Part shown: positions 1-11,652 of the stretch, in pieces
Position numbering within the stretch: the first letter of the stretch is position 1
Layout of the letters: the number at the start of each line of letters is the position of its first letter
Assembly: GCA_003117195.1 (NCBI GenBank)
Contig: BDSI01000013.1
Span: 816,852-880,851 of the forward strand
Length of the DNA stretch: 64,000 nucleotides
DNA from: Eudorina sp. 2006-703-Eu-15
Taxonomy: Eukaryota; Chlorophyta; Chlorophyceae; Chlamydomonadales; Volvocaceae
Reading direction: 5' to 3'
Translations under genes and position numbers: made by a program
Notes under the pieces: model-generated
Told to the model about the DNA's origin: nothing
The model's input: the letters and a program-made list of their open reading frames with translations, nothing else
Databases searched by the model: none

Positions 1-2638
1 GAGGGTGGGTTGGTAGGTTCCCGTCATGCGCCACAGGGAGGGAGTGTGGGTGGGTGTGTAGGTTCCCGTCATGCGCCGCAGGGAGGGTGGAGGGTGGGTT
101 GGTAGTTCCCGTCATGCGCCACAGGGAGGAGGGAGGGTGGGTTCCCGTCATGCGCAACAGGGAGGGAGGGTGGGTGGGTTCCCGTCATGCGCCGCAGGGA
201 GGAGGGAGGGTGGGTCCCGTCATGCGCCAAAGGAGAGTGGGTTCCCGTCATGCGCCACAGGGAGGAGGGTGGGTTGGGTGGTTCCCGTCATGCGCCGCAG
301 GGAGGAAGGGAGGGTGGGTTCCCGTCATGCGCCACAGGGGAGGGGAGGGTGGGTTCCCGTCATGCGCCACAGGGAGGGAGGGTGAGTGGGGTCCCGTCAT
401 GCGCCACAGGGAGGGAGGGTAGGTTGGTAGGTTCCCGTCATGCGCCACAGGGAGGGAGGGTAGGTTGGTAGGTTCCGTCATGCGCCACAGGAGGGAGGGA
501 GGGTGGTTCCGTCATGCGCCGCAGGGAGGGAGGGTGGGTGGGTTCCCGTCATGCGCCGCAGGGAGGAGGGGTGGGTGGGTTCCCGTCGGATGCGCCGCAG
601 GGGGGGGGGAGGGTGGCGTGGTGAGTTTCCGACATGCGCCACAGGGAGTGGCGGGGTGGTGGGTCCGTCATGCGCCCATTCCAGCGCGCAAGGAGGGGGT
701 GGGGTGCGTTCCCGTCATGCGCCGCAGGGAGAGGAGGGAGTGGTCGGTTCCGTCATGCGCCGCAGGAGAGGAGTGGGTGGGTTCCCGTCATGCGCCGCAG
801 GGAGGGAGGGTTGGTGTGGGTCCCGTCATGCGCCGCAAGGGAGGGAGGGGTGAGTTTGGTGGTTCCCGTCATGCGCCACAGGGAGGGAGGGTGGGTTGGT
901 AGTTTCCCGTCATGCGCCGCAGGAGGGAGGGAGGTGGTGGGTTGGTAGTTTCCCGTCATGCGCCACAGGGAGGGAGGGAGGGTGGTTCCCGTCATGCGCC
1001 AGGAGGGAGGGTGGGTTCCCGTCATGCGCCACAGGGAGGGAGGGAGGGTAGGGTTCCCGTCATGCGCCGCAGGGAGGAGAGGGAGGGTGGGTTCCCGTCA
1101 TGCGCCACAGGGAGGAGGGAGGGTGGGTTCCCGTCATGCGCCGCAGGGAGGGAGAGAGGGTGGGTTCCGTCATGCGCCACAGGGAGGGAGGAGGGAGGGT
1201 GGGTTGCCGTCATGCGCACAGGGAGGGAGGGAGGGTGGGTGGGTTCACGTCATTGCGCCGCAGGGAGGGAGGGTGGTGGGCTCCCGTCATGCGCACAGGG
1301 AGGGAGAAGGGAGGGTGGGTTCCCGTCATGCGCCACAGGGGGGGAGGAGGGTGGGTTCCCGTCATGCGCCGCAGGGAGGAGGTTGAGTGGGTTCCCGTCA
1401 TGCGCCACAGGGAGGGAGGATAGGTTGGTAGGTTCCCGTCATGCGCCACAGGGAGGAGGGTGGTGGGTTGGTAGGTTCCCGTCATGCGCCGCAGGGAGGA
1501 GGAGGTGGGTTGGTAGGTTCCCGTCATGCGCCACAGGAGGGAGGGAGGGTGGGTGGGTTCCCGTCATGCGCCACAGGGAGGGAGGGTGGGTGGGTGGGTT
1601 CCCGTCATGCGCCACAGGGAGGAGGGTGGGTTGGTAGGTTCCCGTCATGCGCCACAGGGAGGGAGGGTGGGTGGTAGGTTCCCGTCATGCCGCCACAGGG
1701 AGGGAGGGAGGGTGGTGGTTGCCGTCATGCGCCACAGGGAGGAGGGAGGCGAGGCAGGGGGGGGGGGGAGGGTGGATGGGTTCACGTCATGCGCCGCAGG
1801 GAGGGAGGGAGGGTGGGTGGGTCCGTCATGCGCCACAGGGAGGGAGGGAGGAATGGTAGGTTCCCGTCATGCGCCACTGGGAGGGAGGGAGGGAGGGAGG
1901 GTGGGTGGGTTCACGTCATGCGCCGCAGGAGGGAGGGAGGGTGGGTGTATGGGTTGCCGTCATGCGCCACAGGGAGGGAGGTAGGGTGGGTGGGTTCCCG
2001 TCATGCGCCAAAGGGAGGGAGGGAGGGAGGGTGGGTTGCCGTCATGCGCCACAGGGAGGGAGGGAGGAGGGTGCGTGGGTTGCCGTCATGCGCCACAGGG
2101 AGGGAGGGAGGAGGGTGGGTGGGTTGGTAGGTTCCCGTCATGCGCCACAGGGAGGGAGGGAGGGTAGGTTCCCGTCATGCGCCACAGGGAGGGAGGGAGG
2201 GTGGGTGGGTTGCCGTCATGCGCCACAGGGAGGGAGGGAGGGTGGGTGGGTCAGGCAAGGAGGGAGGGTGGGTTGGTGGGTTCCCGTCATGCGCCGCAGG
2301 AGGGTGGGTGGGTTGCCGTCATGCGCCACAGGGAGGGAGGTTGGGCGGGTGGGTTCACGTCATGCGCCGCAGGGAGGGAGGGATGGAGGGTGGGTTCCCG
2401 TCATGCGCCGCAGGGAGGGAGGGAGGGTGGGTGGGTTGCCGTCATGCGCCACTGGGAGGGAGGGAGGGTGGGTTCACGTCGTGCGCCGCAGGGAGGGAGG
2501 GTGGGTGGGTGGGTGGGTTCCCGTCATGCGCCACAGGGAGGGAGGGCAAGTCGGTTCACGTCATGCGACGCAGGGAGGGAGGGAGGGTGGGTGGGTTCCC
2601 GACATGCGCCACAGGGTGGGTGGGTGGACGGGTGGGGT
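1..2638. repeat. G-rich minisatellite array, about 35-45 bp unit
   Basis: Sixty or more degenerate copies of a unit built on a nearly invariant core (GTCATGCGCC, then RCAGGGAGG) joined by variable GGGAGGGT/GGGTGGGT spacers. Unit length varies because GGGA, GGGT and GTAG blocks are added or lost, so open frames in it do not keep register and are not genes. Three core variants exist (preceded by TTCC, TTGC or TTCA); the last two appear mainly right of about 1200. The array begins before position 1 and ends abruptly near 2638. Runs of GGG give strong G-quadruplex potential on the + strand. Confidence 0.97.
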
Positions 2639-2649
2639 CCCGCGCTCTC

Positions 2650-5600
2650 AAGAAAACGTTGCGGCGGTGGAGTTAGTGGCGGAGTTAGAGGCGGCGGAGG
2701 AGTTCAAGGTAATGGAGGAGCTGCACGCGAGGCGGAAGCGGAGGCGGCAGCAGCTGCAGGCAGCAGCGCCGCCCGGCCCGACCGGAGGCCTCATGAGCGT
2801 TCCAGCGAGATCAGCGCGTTTGTGCGCCTGGCTGAGGCGGCGCGCGGGGTGCTGTCCGGGGCGCCCTTCCTCCGGGGGCTGGTGCGCAGTGGGCCGCCGA
2901 GGGTGACAGAGGACGCATCTCTCCCTCAGTGACAGCCTCCGGCACCTCTCAGAACCGAGCCGCGTGCACCACGAAAGCCACGTCATGGACTACTGGGGAC
3001 AGCGAGAACTTGAGAGGCAGCAGCAGCAACAGCGGCGGCGGCGGCAACAGCGGCGGCGGCGGCAACAGCGGCGGTGGCGGCAACAGCGGCGGTGGCGGCA
3101 ACAGCGGCGGTGGCGGCAACAGCGGCGGTGGCGGCGACCTGGAGTCCCCAGCCGTGGCCACGTACCCGTGCGTTCAGCGGGGCGGCAGCACCTTCATACT
3201 GGACTTCCACACGCTGCTGGTCCCGCAGCACGCCTTCCCCTGCCGCCGGTCCGACATGCTGTGGTGCCTGGCCTGCCAGTCCGCCGAGCTGCGCGTGGTG
3301 CGATGTCCGGCGCTGGTTGTCTTCCACGACCGGCCACCTGCCGACGGTGCTGGCACTGCCTCGGAGGGGGTCCCCGGCGGCGCGCTGCCCAAAGTACAGG
3401 GCTGCCGGGAAGCCATAGGGGCTCGATGGGCAACATCAGAGCCAGCCGCGCCAGAGCCTTCTACATGCACTCAAGCGGGCGCGGCGGGCGCGGGTGCAGT
3501 TTCCCCCACTGCACCGGCGGCATCAACATCCTCTGCGAACGACGGCACCACGGATGGGGACGGGACCAGCGGCACCGCTGGCTCTGGTGTGGAGGCAACC
3601 CGTACAGCGGCCGGCGGTAATGACCCACGGGTCGGTCCGCAGCCGCTGCCGCCGTCCTGGGACAAGCTGGCTCGCGACTCGGAGGGCCACGCCCTGTACA
3701 GAGCGCTGCAGGACCTGCAGAACGGCCGTGAGCCTTCGGGCGCCGGTTCCACTGCCGGACCACTGACAGAGATGGGGAGCAGCAGCAGGGGCTGCTGCTG
3801 GAGCTATTCCAGTCACACCCGTGGCGAAGGGCCGTACAGGTCCTGCGCTCCGTGACACGGGCGATAGGGCTGGTCGGGATCCTTCGGGGCCTTATCGACA
3901 GCGTTGCTTTCAAAGAGGCGCGGCGGCACGCGGGCGGTGCTGCCGGTGGGGCGGAGCGCGGCGCTGCTGGGGCCGGTGGGGCTGCTGCTGGGGCCGCGGC
4001 GTTAGCGTCTCTGGAGGCCAGCTGCGCTGCGCTGCAGCAGCTGTACTTCCCCCCCTGCCTGGACCGCCTGATGGGTCAGCAGCTGGTGCGTGACGACCGC
4101 CGGGATGAGGGCGTCGTGCGCAGCGTCCTGCAGCAGGTGACTCGGGCCACAGGGACAATGGGACTCGATCCTAGATGTTTCATCCCTGCTTGATGCTAGC
4201 TGGATGTTTCATGTTAGTACGGCAATGGCCGCCTAGGGCTGTGAGCTCGTTTCGTCGAATGGCGTCTTGGTCCCAACAACGTTCCGTACATTCACCTAAC
4301 GCTGTCACGTGCGTGCTCCGGACATTTACGGCCTCGGACACAGTACGGCAGGTCGAAACCGCCCGGAGTGTCCTCAAACGGCCGTGTGCCAACGCCGCCA
4401 GCAGCCCCACGGCAGTCAGGACGGCGCCGACTCTACCGTTGGAGCAATGTCGCGGCACAGCAGCTTGCAGACAGGGTCCCGGTGGAGACACTCCTGGCGC
4501 CTACGCGGCCATGGCGTACCTGCGGCGACACTTCGAGCGGTCGCTGGTGCGATGCGCCGTAGCCGCCGTGCAGCGCCTGGTACACCCGCCCGTGCTGCCC
4601 TCATGGACGGTCCGCCGGCACGCGCGGTCGCGACGGAGCGGCTGCGGGTACTGGGGCGTGGGCAAGAGGGCGTCGTACTGACCGAGTGTTCCTTCGCCGT
4701 CTCCCAAACCTGCTGCCCAGGTAACCTGCTACGGCACTATGTGGACCCGAACCTAGCCATCGTTTCCCAACACGGGGGGAATTCAGCACGCCATGCGGGG
4801 ATGGATGGGTGTTGGGCTGTTGGTCCTATGGCGCCGGTGGGGTTCTATGCAAATTCATGACGCATATGCAGAAAGAGTTGCGCAACGCATGACCAATCGA
4901 TCTGCACTCCCATCTGTGCGCAGGCCAACGGAGTGCCTGTACGGCATTTTTGACTGGATCGACGACGGACCCTCGGCGCTGGTCCGTATCAAGCTGTCGT
5001 TACACTGGGCAGGCAAGTCCGTAAGGTGCTCCGACCTTGTTCCGTACGCGCGGCGAGTACGCAGGACAACACACCATTACTATTGGGCACGCAACATGTA
5101 ACGATGTGAGCGAGTGCCGAGCGGCTCAATTCGTCGGGCCCAACCAACCACGGTATGTACCATACAACTTCGTGGAAGCTGATGACGAACAAAGGACGAT
5201 GATACACATGCCTGCTGTGGTCTCGTGCCCTGCAAATGGATGCGTCCCGCTCGCCTGGTCCTGCGTGGTTCCCAAGTGTGTGCTTGTTGACGGCAGTGCG
5301 TGCCCACTGCCTGCCGGTCCGCACGACCACTGCACCACCTGCACCCGCCGCCCCCAGCAGCCCCACCTCCCACGGGCAATCACGCCGACGGCGACGGCCA
5401 CATGTGCCGGGGGGCCCTCCTCGTCAGATTGGCCCGGGAGTGCATCGCAGGGCGCCTGGTGCTGCGGAACGTGCACCCGCGCCACCTGCTGCTGGTGTCG
5501 GCAGCAGGTGGCGGAGGTCCCCTCGCGGTGGGCGCTCGAGTCGTGGGTGGTGACGCTGACCCCTCGGCGAGGAGGCAACCGGGGCCGGTTGCCGTACAAT

Positions 5601-5755
5601 AGCTGGCGACGGCGGGTCGGGGGCTGGCGGAGGCGACGGAGATAGCGGCACTGGAGAAGGGCTCAGACTACTCGGTGGCCGGGGCGGCGGCGGGCGACCC
5701 GGACGTCGGGTGCGATTGGACGACTGCGAATGACCCGCGGGCTACGGACTGGTAA
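2650..5755 (+). CDS. Putative multi-exon gene with kinase-like patches, possibly decayed
   Basis: Several coding-like segments on the + strand, in different frames, suggest one split gene. In order: a charged Arg/Gln-rich start (2690-2770); a Gly/Asn/Gln repeat (3020-3140); a segment with YPCVQRGGSTFILDFH (3165-3330); LLLELFQSHPWRRAVQVLRS leading to a CAG|gtgact donor near 4137; MAYLRRHFERSLVRCAVAAV (from 4511); a patch VLGRGQEGVVL near 4650 resembling a kinase glycine loop; CLYGIFDWIDDGPSALVRI after an acceptor at 4923; and VLRNVHPRHLLLV near 5470, resembling a catalytic loop with Asn where HRD has Asp. The last segment ends ATDW-stop at 5755, although this stop overlaps a good donor (gtaagt). 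No VAIK lysine, DFG or APE was found, and frame changes near 4600 lack clear splice sites. It could be a pseudokinase, an unrelated gene, or a pseudogene. The first exon and boundaries are not fixed. Confidence 0.35.
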
Positions 5756-6108
5756 GTCTAATGCCATGTGTGCTGGGTTGCATTGTCCTTTTGCGCTATG
5801 ACTTGCGGTATGCACACAGAAGTAGCTGTCGTGCTCACTACTTTTCAAGTGCTGCTGAACGTCGGCCCCAACCTGGGCAGCCCACGAGTCAGGGAGCTTG
5901 TGGCTATATGGCATCCCCAGCACCCAAGCAACACGCAAGGCCTGCACATCCCTCGTCCTCTGCCCATAAGGGCTGCTTGATTGGGGGCGTCGACATTCAA
6001 CCCGCCGAAGCCCTAAGAGAGGTAGCCGTATGCTAGGCCCAGTGCCAAACCTACTCAATTCACTGCCTGATTTGACAATGGACAGCTTTATGATCCCATG
6101 GAAAAGGT
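5756..6108. other. Intergenic, no gene seen
   Basis: This 353-bp spacer separates the uncertain + strand gene from the H4 3' end. No TGTAA signal was found in it for the upstream gene. A possible further acceptor (ccccag, about 5925) has no convincing exon behind it. Confidence 0.6.
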
Positions 6109-6124
6109 GGTGTTGATAAACACC
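6109..6124 (-). terminator. Histone 3' stem-loop (H4)
   Basis: Read on the minus strand, GGTGTT-TATC-AACACC forms a 6-bp stem with a 4-nt loop, 47 bases past the H4 stop. The identical hairpin follows H3 and a one-base loop variant follows H1. Core histone genes of Chlamydomonas and Volvox are known to end in a 3' palindrome; this is that element by position and sequence. Confidence 0.93.
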
Positions 6125-6170
6125 GGGTTGTTGTTGTCGTGTCGATCATGAGTCTCAGGACGGGGACAGC

Positions 6171-7253
<1,083 letters not shown>

Positions 7254-7312
7254 GCAACCTGTGGCGTGAGGCGCGGATCCCGCGCTTTCCGGCCGAAGTC
7301 TTATCATTACCC

Positions 7313-7328
7313 GGTGTTTATCAACACC
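7313..7328 (+). terminator. Histone 3' stem-loop (H3)
   Basis: GGTGTT-TATC-AACACC, 60 bases after the H3 stop, identical to the element after H4. It replaces the TGTAA poly(A) signal used by other genes here. Confidence 0.93.
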
Positions 7329-8240
7329 ACCTTGATCGGCGCATATCTCTGAATTGTCAGACCTGCTAATCCAGCCATAACGGAACAACTGCCGGAGGAC
7401 TCCCTCTCCCGGAATCGGGGCCTTGGCTAAAGGGCCTTGCCTTTGCCGTGTCTTTGCTTACTCGGTGTGCTTGCGGGTGTGTTTAGAATTGCAACCCGCC
7501 CGCCCGATCCCAGGTGGCAATATACTTATCGCAGCCGCGCCACCACCGCAAGGCAAATCATACCGCAAATACTAAATACGGGTGTGTGTGGCATGATCAG
7601 CTTGACAAAGTGAAGAGGACCATCATGCTCGCCTTCGGTGTCGGGGCCCAAGTATTGCGGAAGTGAATGCTGGACACGATGCAGCTGCAGGCTTCACACG
7701 GAAATCGTCGTGGATTCGCGCCGCCAGCCCGGCCACTATCCCCCTGCTGCCTTTAAACGGGATGGGTGACCCATGGGTCAGTTGTATTCACTTCCCGAAA
7801 TACAACAGACATCTGGATCCGCTACGCGATGGGGGCACGTGCATCAGGCAGCGATAGCCTCGAGATTTTATCACGTTATGGACGACAGTGCGATGTGCGA
7901 ACCTCCGGTGCATAAACCATATCGCATCGCTGCAACGATTTCCTCAACCAAACGATCACGTCGTCTGCTGCCCCGGCCGGCTCCAACCCCCCGGAAGAGT
8001 GGGCACTCATCATAATGCTAAGGACACAGGCCTCATACCGTCGCATGCCCCTGGTGGAAACCATCCACCACGGGGTGACAGCATACTGCACGTACAGTCA
8101 AACGTCCAGACGCCATTCCCGCCCTGAAGCTCCAGGCAGTGCGCCCTCTAGCTCCCACCCTCATGCTCGCTGGCTCCAGGGCCGCCCTAGTGCTCCACAT
8201 GCATCGGACGCCGCAACGCAATCCCGTTGGGTGCTGTGCC
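7329..8240. other. Intergenic, no gene seen
   Basis: About 0.9 kb between convergent H3 and the minus-strand coiled-coil gene. Open frames here lack coding character. It contains one exact GACCCATGGGTC palindrome at 7768-7779. The 3' UTR of the gene ending at 8241 should lie in its right part, but no TGTAA was found on the minus strand. Confidence 0.6.
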
Positions 8241-10754
8241 TCACGCGGGTTTCGGCTTCGCCGGGGAGGCCCCCTTGCTTGAGCTGGCCGCCGCCTTCAG
8301 GATCGTCGTCGTGGGCGCCGACGCGCTGAAGCCGCGGGCCTCCTCCAGCCGCTGCGTCGCGGTGGTGCGCTGCACGGCGGACCGCACGCACAGGGCACCG
8401 AGGTCGAGGCATAGGCATGGCTAAAAGTGGCGGTATCGTGGTCATCCAGGAATGCATAAAAAAATGAGCACGTTTCGCCGGGTTGTGCAGAGCAGTGCGC
8501 CCTTGAAAGCTGAAAACACCCGACCTTACGGATTTGGGGTCTGGGACCTGCATCAACATTTTGCGTACTACGGCTACTCGCAGACCGCCCCAGTCGCGCT
8601 GCGAGCGTGTGTGCCCCTGTGTGGGTACATGCCTGGCCAGAGAGGACACGGCAGTGAGCCACTCCGTTTTGGTCCCGACTCCCAAGCCATGCTGCGGCCT
8701 TGCGCCCGGCGCATGCTCCCGGCACATGCGCCCGGCACATGCACCCGGCGATGCAACGTTAACCCTATGTCTGGGCTGTTTCTTTTTAATCCCTACATAC
8801 CCCCGCGACGCAACTGGGCATGCATCCCGTCCCCCCCAATTCCTCGCGCCGCGGACGCAGGTCGTATGCTGACTACCACAGGTCGTATGCTGACTACCTA
8901 TTTCCTTCTCCTGCTCCCTAGGTAACTTACTTCCCGGACCGGCTGTTGTCATGGGTGTTCCCCGGGCTGGGGAACAGGTACACATCCAGCGATCCAGGGC
9001 GCACCATAGAGCTGCCCACGGCTTAACTGATTAATAACAACGGGAGTTGCTGCTACCGGACATGTGCGTACTTAACACGTATCCTACTTCGCGGGCTGCC
9101 TTGCCAGCTGACTCGAGGTGACACCAGCCCCTCTGAAACCCTGGCCGCCTGCGCTTGCCCACGCATGACCTCACCATGAGCTTGCCCGCCGTGTGACGCG
9201 TCTTCTGGATGAGCGCCCGCGCCTCCGCCTCCAAGTCGCGAACCTGCGAACAGATAATAGGGCAAGAGAGTCAAGTCACCAAGCACCCTGGCGATGGGTC
9301 CTGACAAAGGGAGCCGATGCGCACACCGGCGGCGCGCAGTGCCCTCCTGAGCCAACGGACCGGGATGAGTCACCACGCCGCACGCTGCAGCCATCATGGC
9401 CGTGGTGGGGACGTTGTGCGTACAGAATGACAGGTTGCGGCGGACACACACACACACTACCCATACAAAGCGGGTTCCTTTCCTAACCACACCCACATAA
9501 AGATGCTCCTGCCGACACGCTTACGTCCCCGCCTCAATTGTCACTAAGCGAAGCCCCGTCGTGGCATGCGGGGAGCAACTCAAGCCGCGGTTTGTTGTTC
9601 ATGCCCTAGGGATTGATGTGAGGGGGGCTGTCTGGGCCCGTTGAGCCGCCCGGCTGCGTGGGGGCAGGGTCCTCCATGCAAGGTGTACCGCTTCATCCAT
9701 TCCTAGAGGGGAAAGGAGGGAAACGTACGTTGCCGAGGGATGCGTCGATCTGCTTCGCGAGGTTGTCCCGCAGCTCTTGCTTCATGGTGATAGAGGAATT
9801 CAACCGCTCCTGTCACCCGGGGACGAGGGACGAGGCACAGGGCCGGACCATCCTCAGTGGGGCGAGGCGGGACAGTTCCGGGCCGCCCTTGTGCCGCTGG
9901 GAAGCCACGGCTGTGCAAGCGACGAGGTTGACACCCACGAGAATGCGGCCACGATGCGGCCAGTGGGCCCGGAGCGCATTGTCCGGGATGGCGAAGTTGG
10001 ATTCCGATATGTAAACAGAGGGCGATAAAGCGCTAGGGAGTTGTGCCGCATTGCCCACCCAACCTTCGCGGAACACCAGGATCAGTCGCCCTCACCAGGT
10101 TGGGCATGACGTGCGTCTTAATCGTTTGGTTGATCGTCTCTATTTCTTTCTGCAGGGCGGCAAAAGGAGAGAGGGTGTCAGCGCAGTCCCGTGGCTTGGG
10201 CGCTCACCGCCGCGACGGGACGCACGTGGATTGCACCGTGACCAATACGCACCGACCCGGGACCCCGTCGCCAAATGCCGTGGAAGATTGCAATTGCCCT
10301 TCTCGCGCCGCCCCAGGCCAATGTTCAACGCCGGCAGCGCGGATTCCAAAACCCCCCGTTCTCCCCGTAACACCCGCGACCGACGGCACTGCACGACGGC
10401 CTTTGCCCTACCTCCGCCTCCGCAATCGCTTCTTGCCGTTTAAGCTTTTCAAGCATCAGAGCGTGCATGCTCTTATCCAGTTGCTGCGAGGTCGACGGGC
10501 GGAAATCGGCAAGCTGGGAATGGCCAAGGCTCAGCAGATGCTCGACAAGCACATACCGAAATCAATCGTGAGATAAATTTGGGGTCCCGTCTCATAAGAA
10601 TCCTGATTTTCTCGGGGTCTTTGTTAAGTTGCCCCACATCGATATCTTGCCCTGACGTGCTTGCCTTTGCAGCATCTGAAATATTGGAGCAGCAACGTTT
10701 TTAAGAATTGATACCAGTAAACCACCCTTGCAAATCTCCTTACGCACCGGCCAT
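8241..10754 (-). CDS. Small coiled-coil protein, unidentified
   Basis: Exons in transcript order: 10754-10748 (7 bp), 10675-10557, 10513-10412, 10149-10096, 9809-9729, 9243-9175, 8369-8241. They join in continuous phase to about 186 residues; an exon between 9175 and 8369 may have been missed. The start is MADAAK, split by the first intron (gtgcgt...ttcag). The middle is charged and heptad-like (QLDKSMHALMLEKLKRQEA, KEIETINQTIKTHV, VRDLEAEARALIQKTRH), predicting a coiled coil; the tail is Ser/Ala/Lys/Pro-rich (SSSKGASPAKPKPA). No family was recognised. The second intron is only 43 nt, yet without its removal the frame hits a stop. A cytoskeletal or ciliary role would be a guess from the coiled coil alone. 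Confidence 0.75.
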
Positions 10755-11340
10755 TTTTTACACGTGAACGGAAACGCTTTCGAGGTAAGAATATGTATAC
10801 AAATGGAAAAATCAATAATGCTGTCTCTGTATAAATTTCAGCCAGGGGGCAAAGGCCACGGGCAAGTGCGTGAACGTCAACTGCTTCGAAGTATTATCCG
10901 TACAAAAACCGAATTTCACCTGTCATGACACCTCTTGCAGCCGTGACCCTCACACCCTGAAATTCTTTTGGCGCAGGGCATGATGTACGTCAAGATAGAT
11001 TTGTACAATGAGCCGGATACATTGGTACAACGAGCCATGGCCCTGATCAACGACTGAAGGTTGATCCCCCGGAACCCTGCACGACCCCGTATAAGTGTGA
11101 TAACTGCAGAAGAGTTATTCATGCACTTGTGGCAATGCGGTTGGGGCCTGAAAAACGTTATGGTGCAACGGACACACCTGACGGATAGCGGGGCCTGGCA
11201 CCTACACGCGGCGTAGACGTAAGAGGGAACAAGGGCCCCATCCGACTATCCACGCACGCAACAGCACACGACAAAAGAGACGGCCCACACAGGCATCCCA
11301 TGTATGCCCGCTCATGAGGATGGCACGACGGCAACTTCTG
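10755..11340. other. Spacer between two tandem minus-strand genes
   Basis: Holds the promoter of the small coiled-coil gene and the end of the reductase 3' UTR. Two short coding-like patches (10978-11063 + strand; 11100-10940 - strand) overlap each other and cannot both be real; neither joins convincingly to a neighbour. Confidence 0.5.
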
Positions 11341-11345
11341 TTACA
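11341..11345 (-). promoter_or_regulatory. TGTAA poly(A) signal of the reductase gene
   Basis: TTACA on the + strand, hence TGTAA on the gene strand, about 310 bases past the reductase stop. TGTAA is the standard polyadenylation signal of volvocine nuclear genes. Confidence 0.6.
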
Positions 11346-11652
11346 GTGCGCCATATCGGTGACAGCCGAAGCTTCCGAACCACACTCTGCGAATCGAAAA
11401 GCGTGCATTCATGAGAGCGCCGTGCGACTGAATGAGATCAACACGTAACAAAAACGACGCTGACTACGACCCCTGACCTCGGTAAGAGATAAGAAGACAC
11501 TGAGGCCGCGTTCCCAAGGCTCGCATTCGGCACATAGGAATGGCCAATCTACCCTCATTTTGTCAACCCCCAAATAAAGACATGAACTCATAACCCAGCA
11601 AGCGATAAATATCATCACCCCATCGCCAACGGCAATACCCACGTTAACGTGG

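Noticed and set aside
1..2638. CRISPR-like appearance of regularly repeated cores with variable spacers
   Set aside because: Spacers are low-complexity GGGA/GGGT variants, not unique sequence, and the genome is eukaryotic.
54..2932. Long open frames (up to 345 codons) through the minisatellite
   Set aside because: Frames shift with unit length, encode only repeats of the core, and are open because the G-rich unit lacks stops; no start context or introns.
8931..9024. Possible + strand terminal exon (FPDRLLSWVFPGLGNR)
   Set aside because: It has an acceptor and a stop but no upstream exons could be joined, and it lies inside an intron of the minus-strand gene.
10978..11063. Possible + strand exon MMYVKIDLYNEPDTLVQRAM
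   Set aside because: A competing minus-strand frame covers the same bases and no neighbouring exon fits either.
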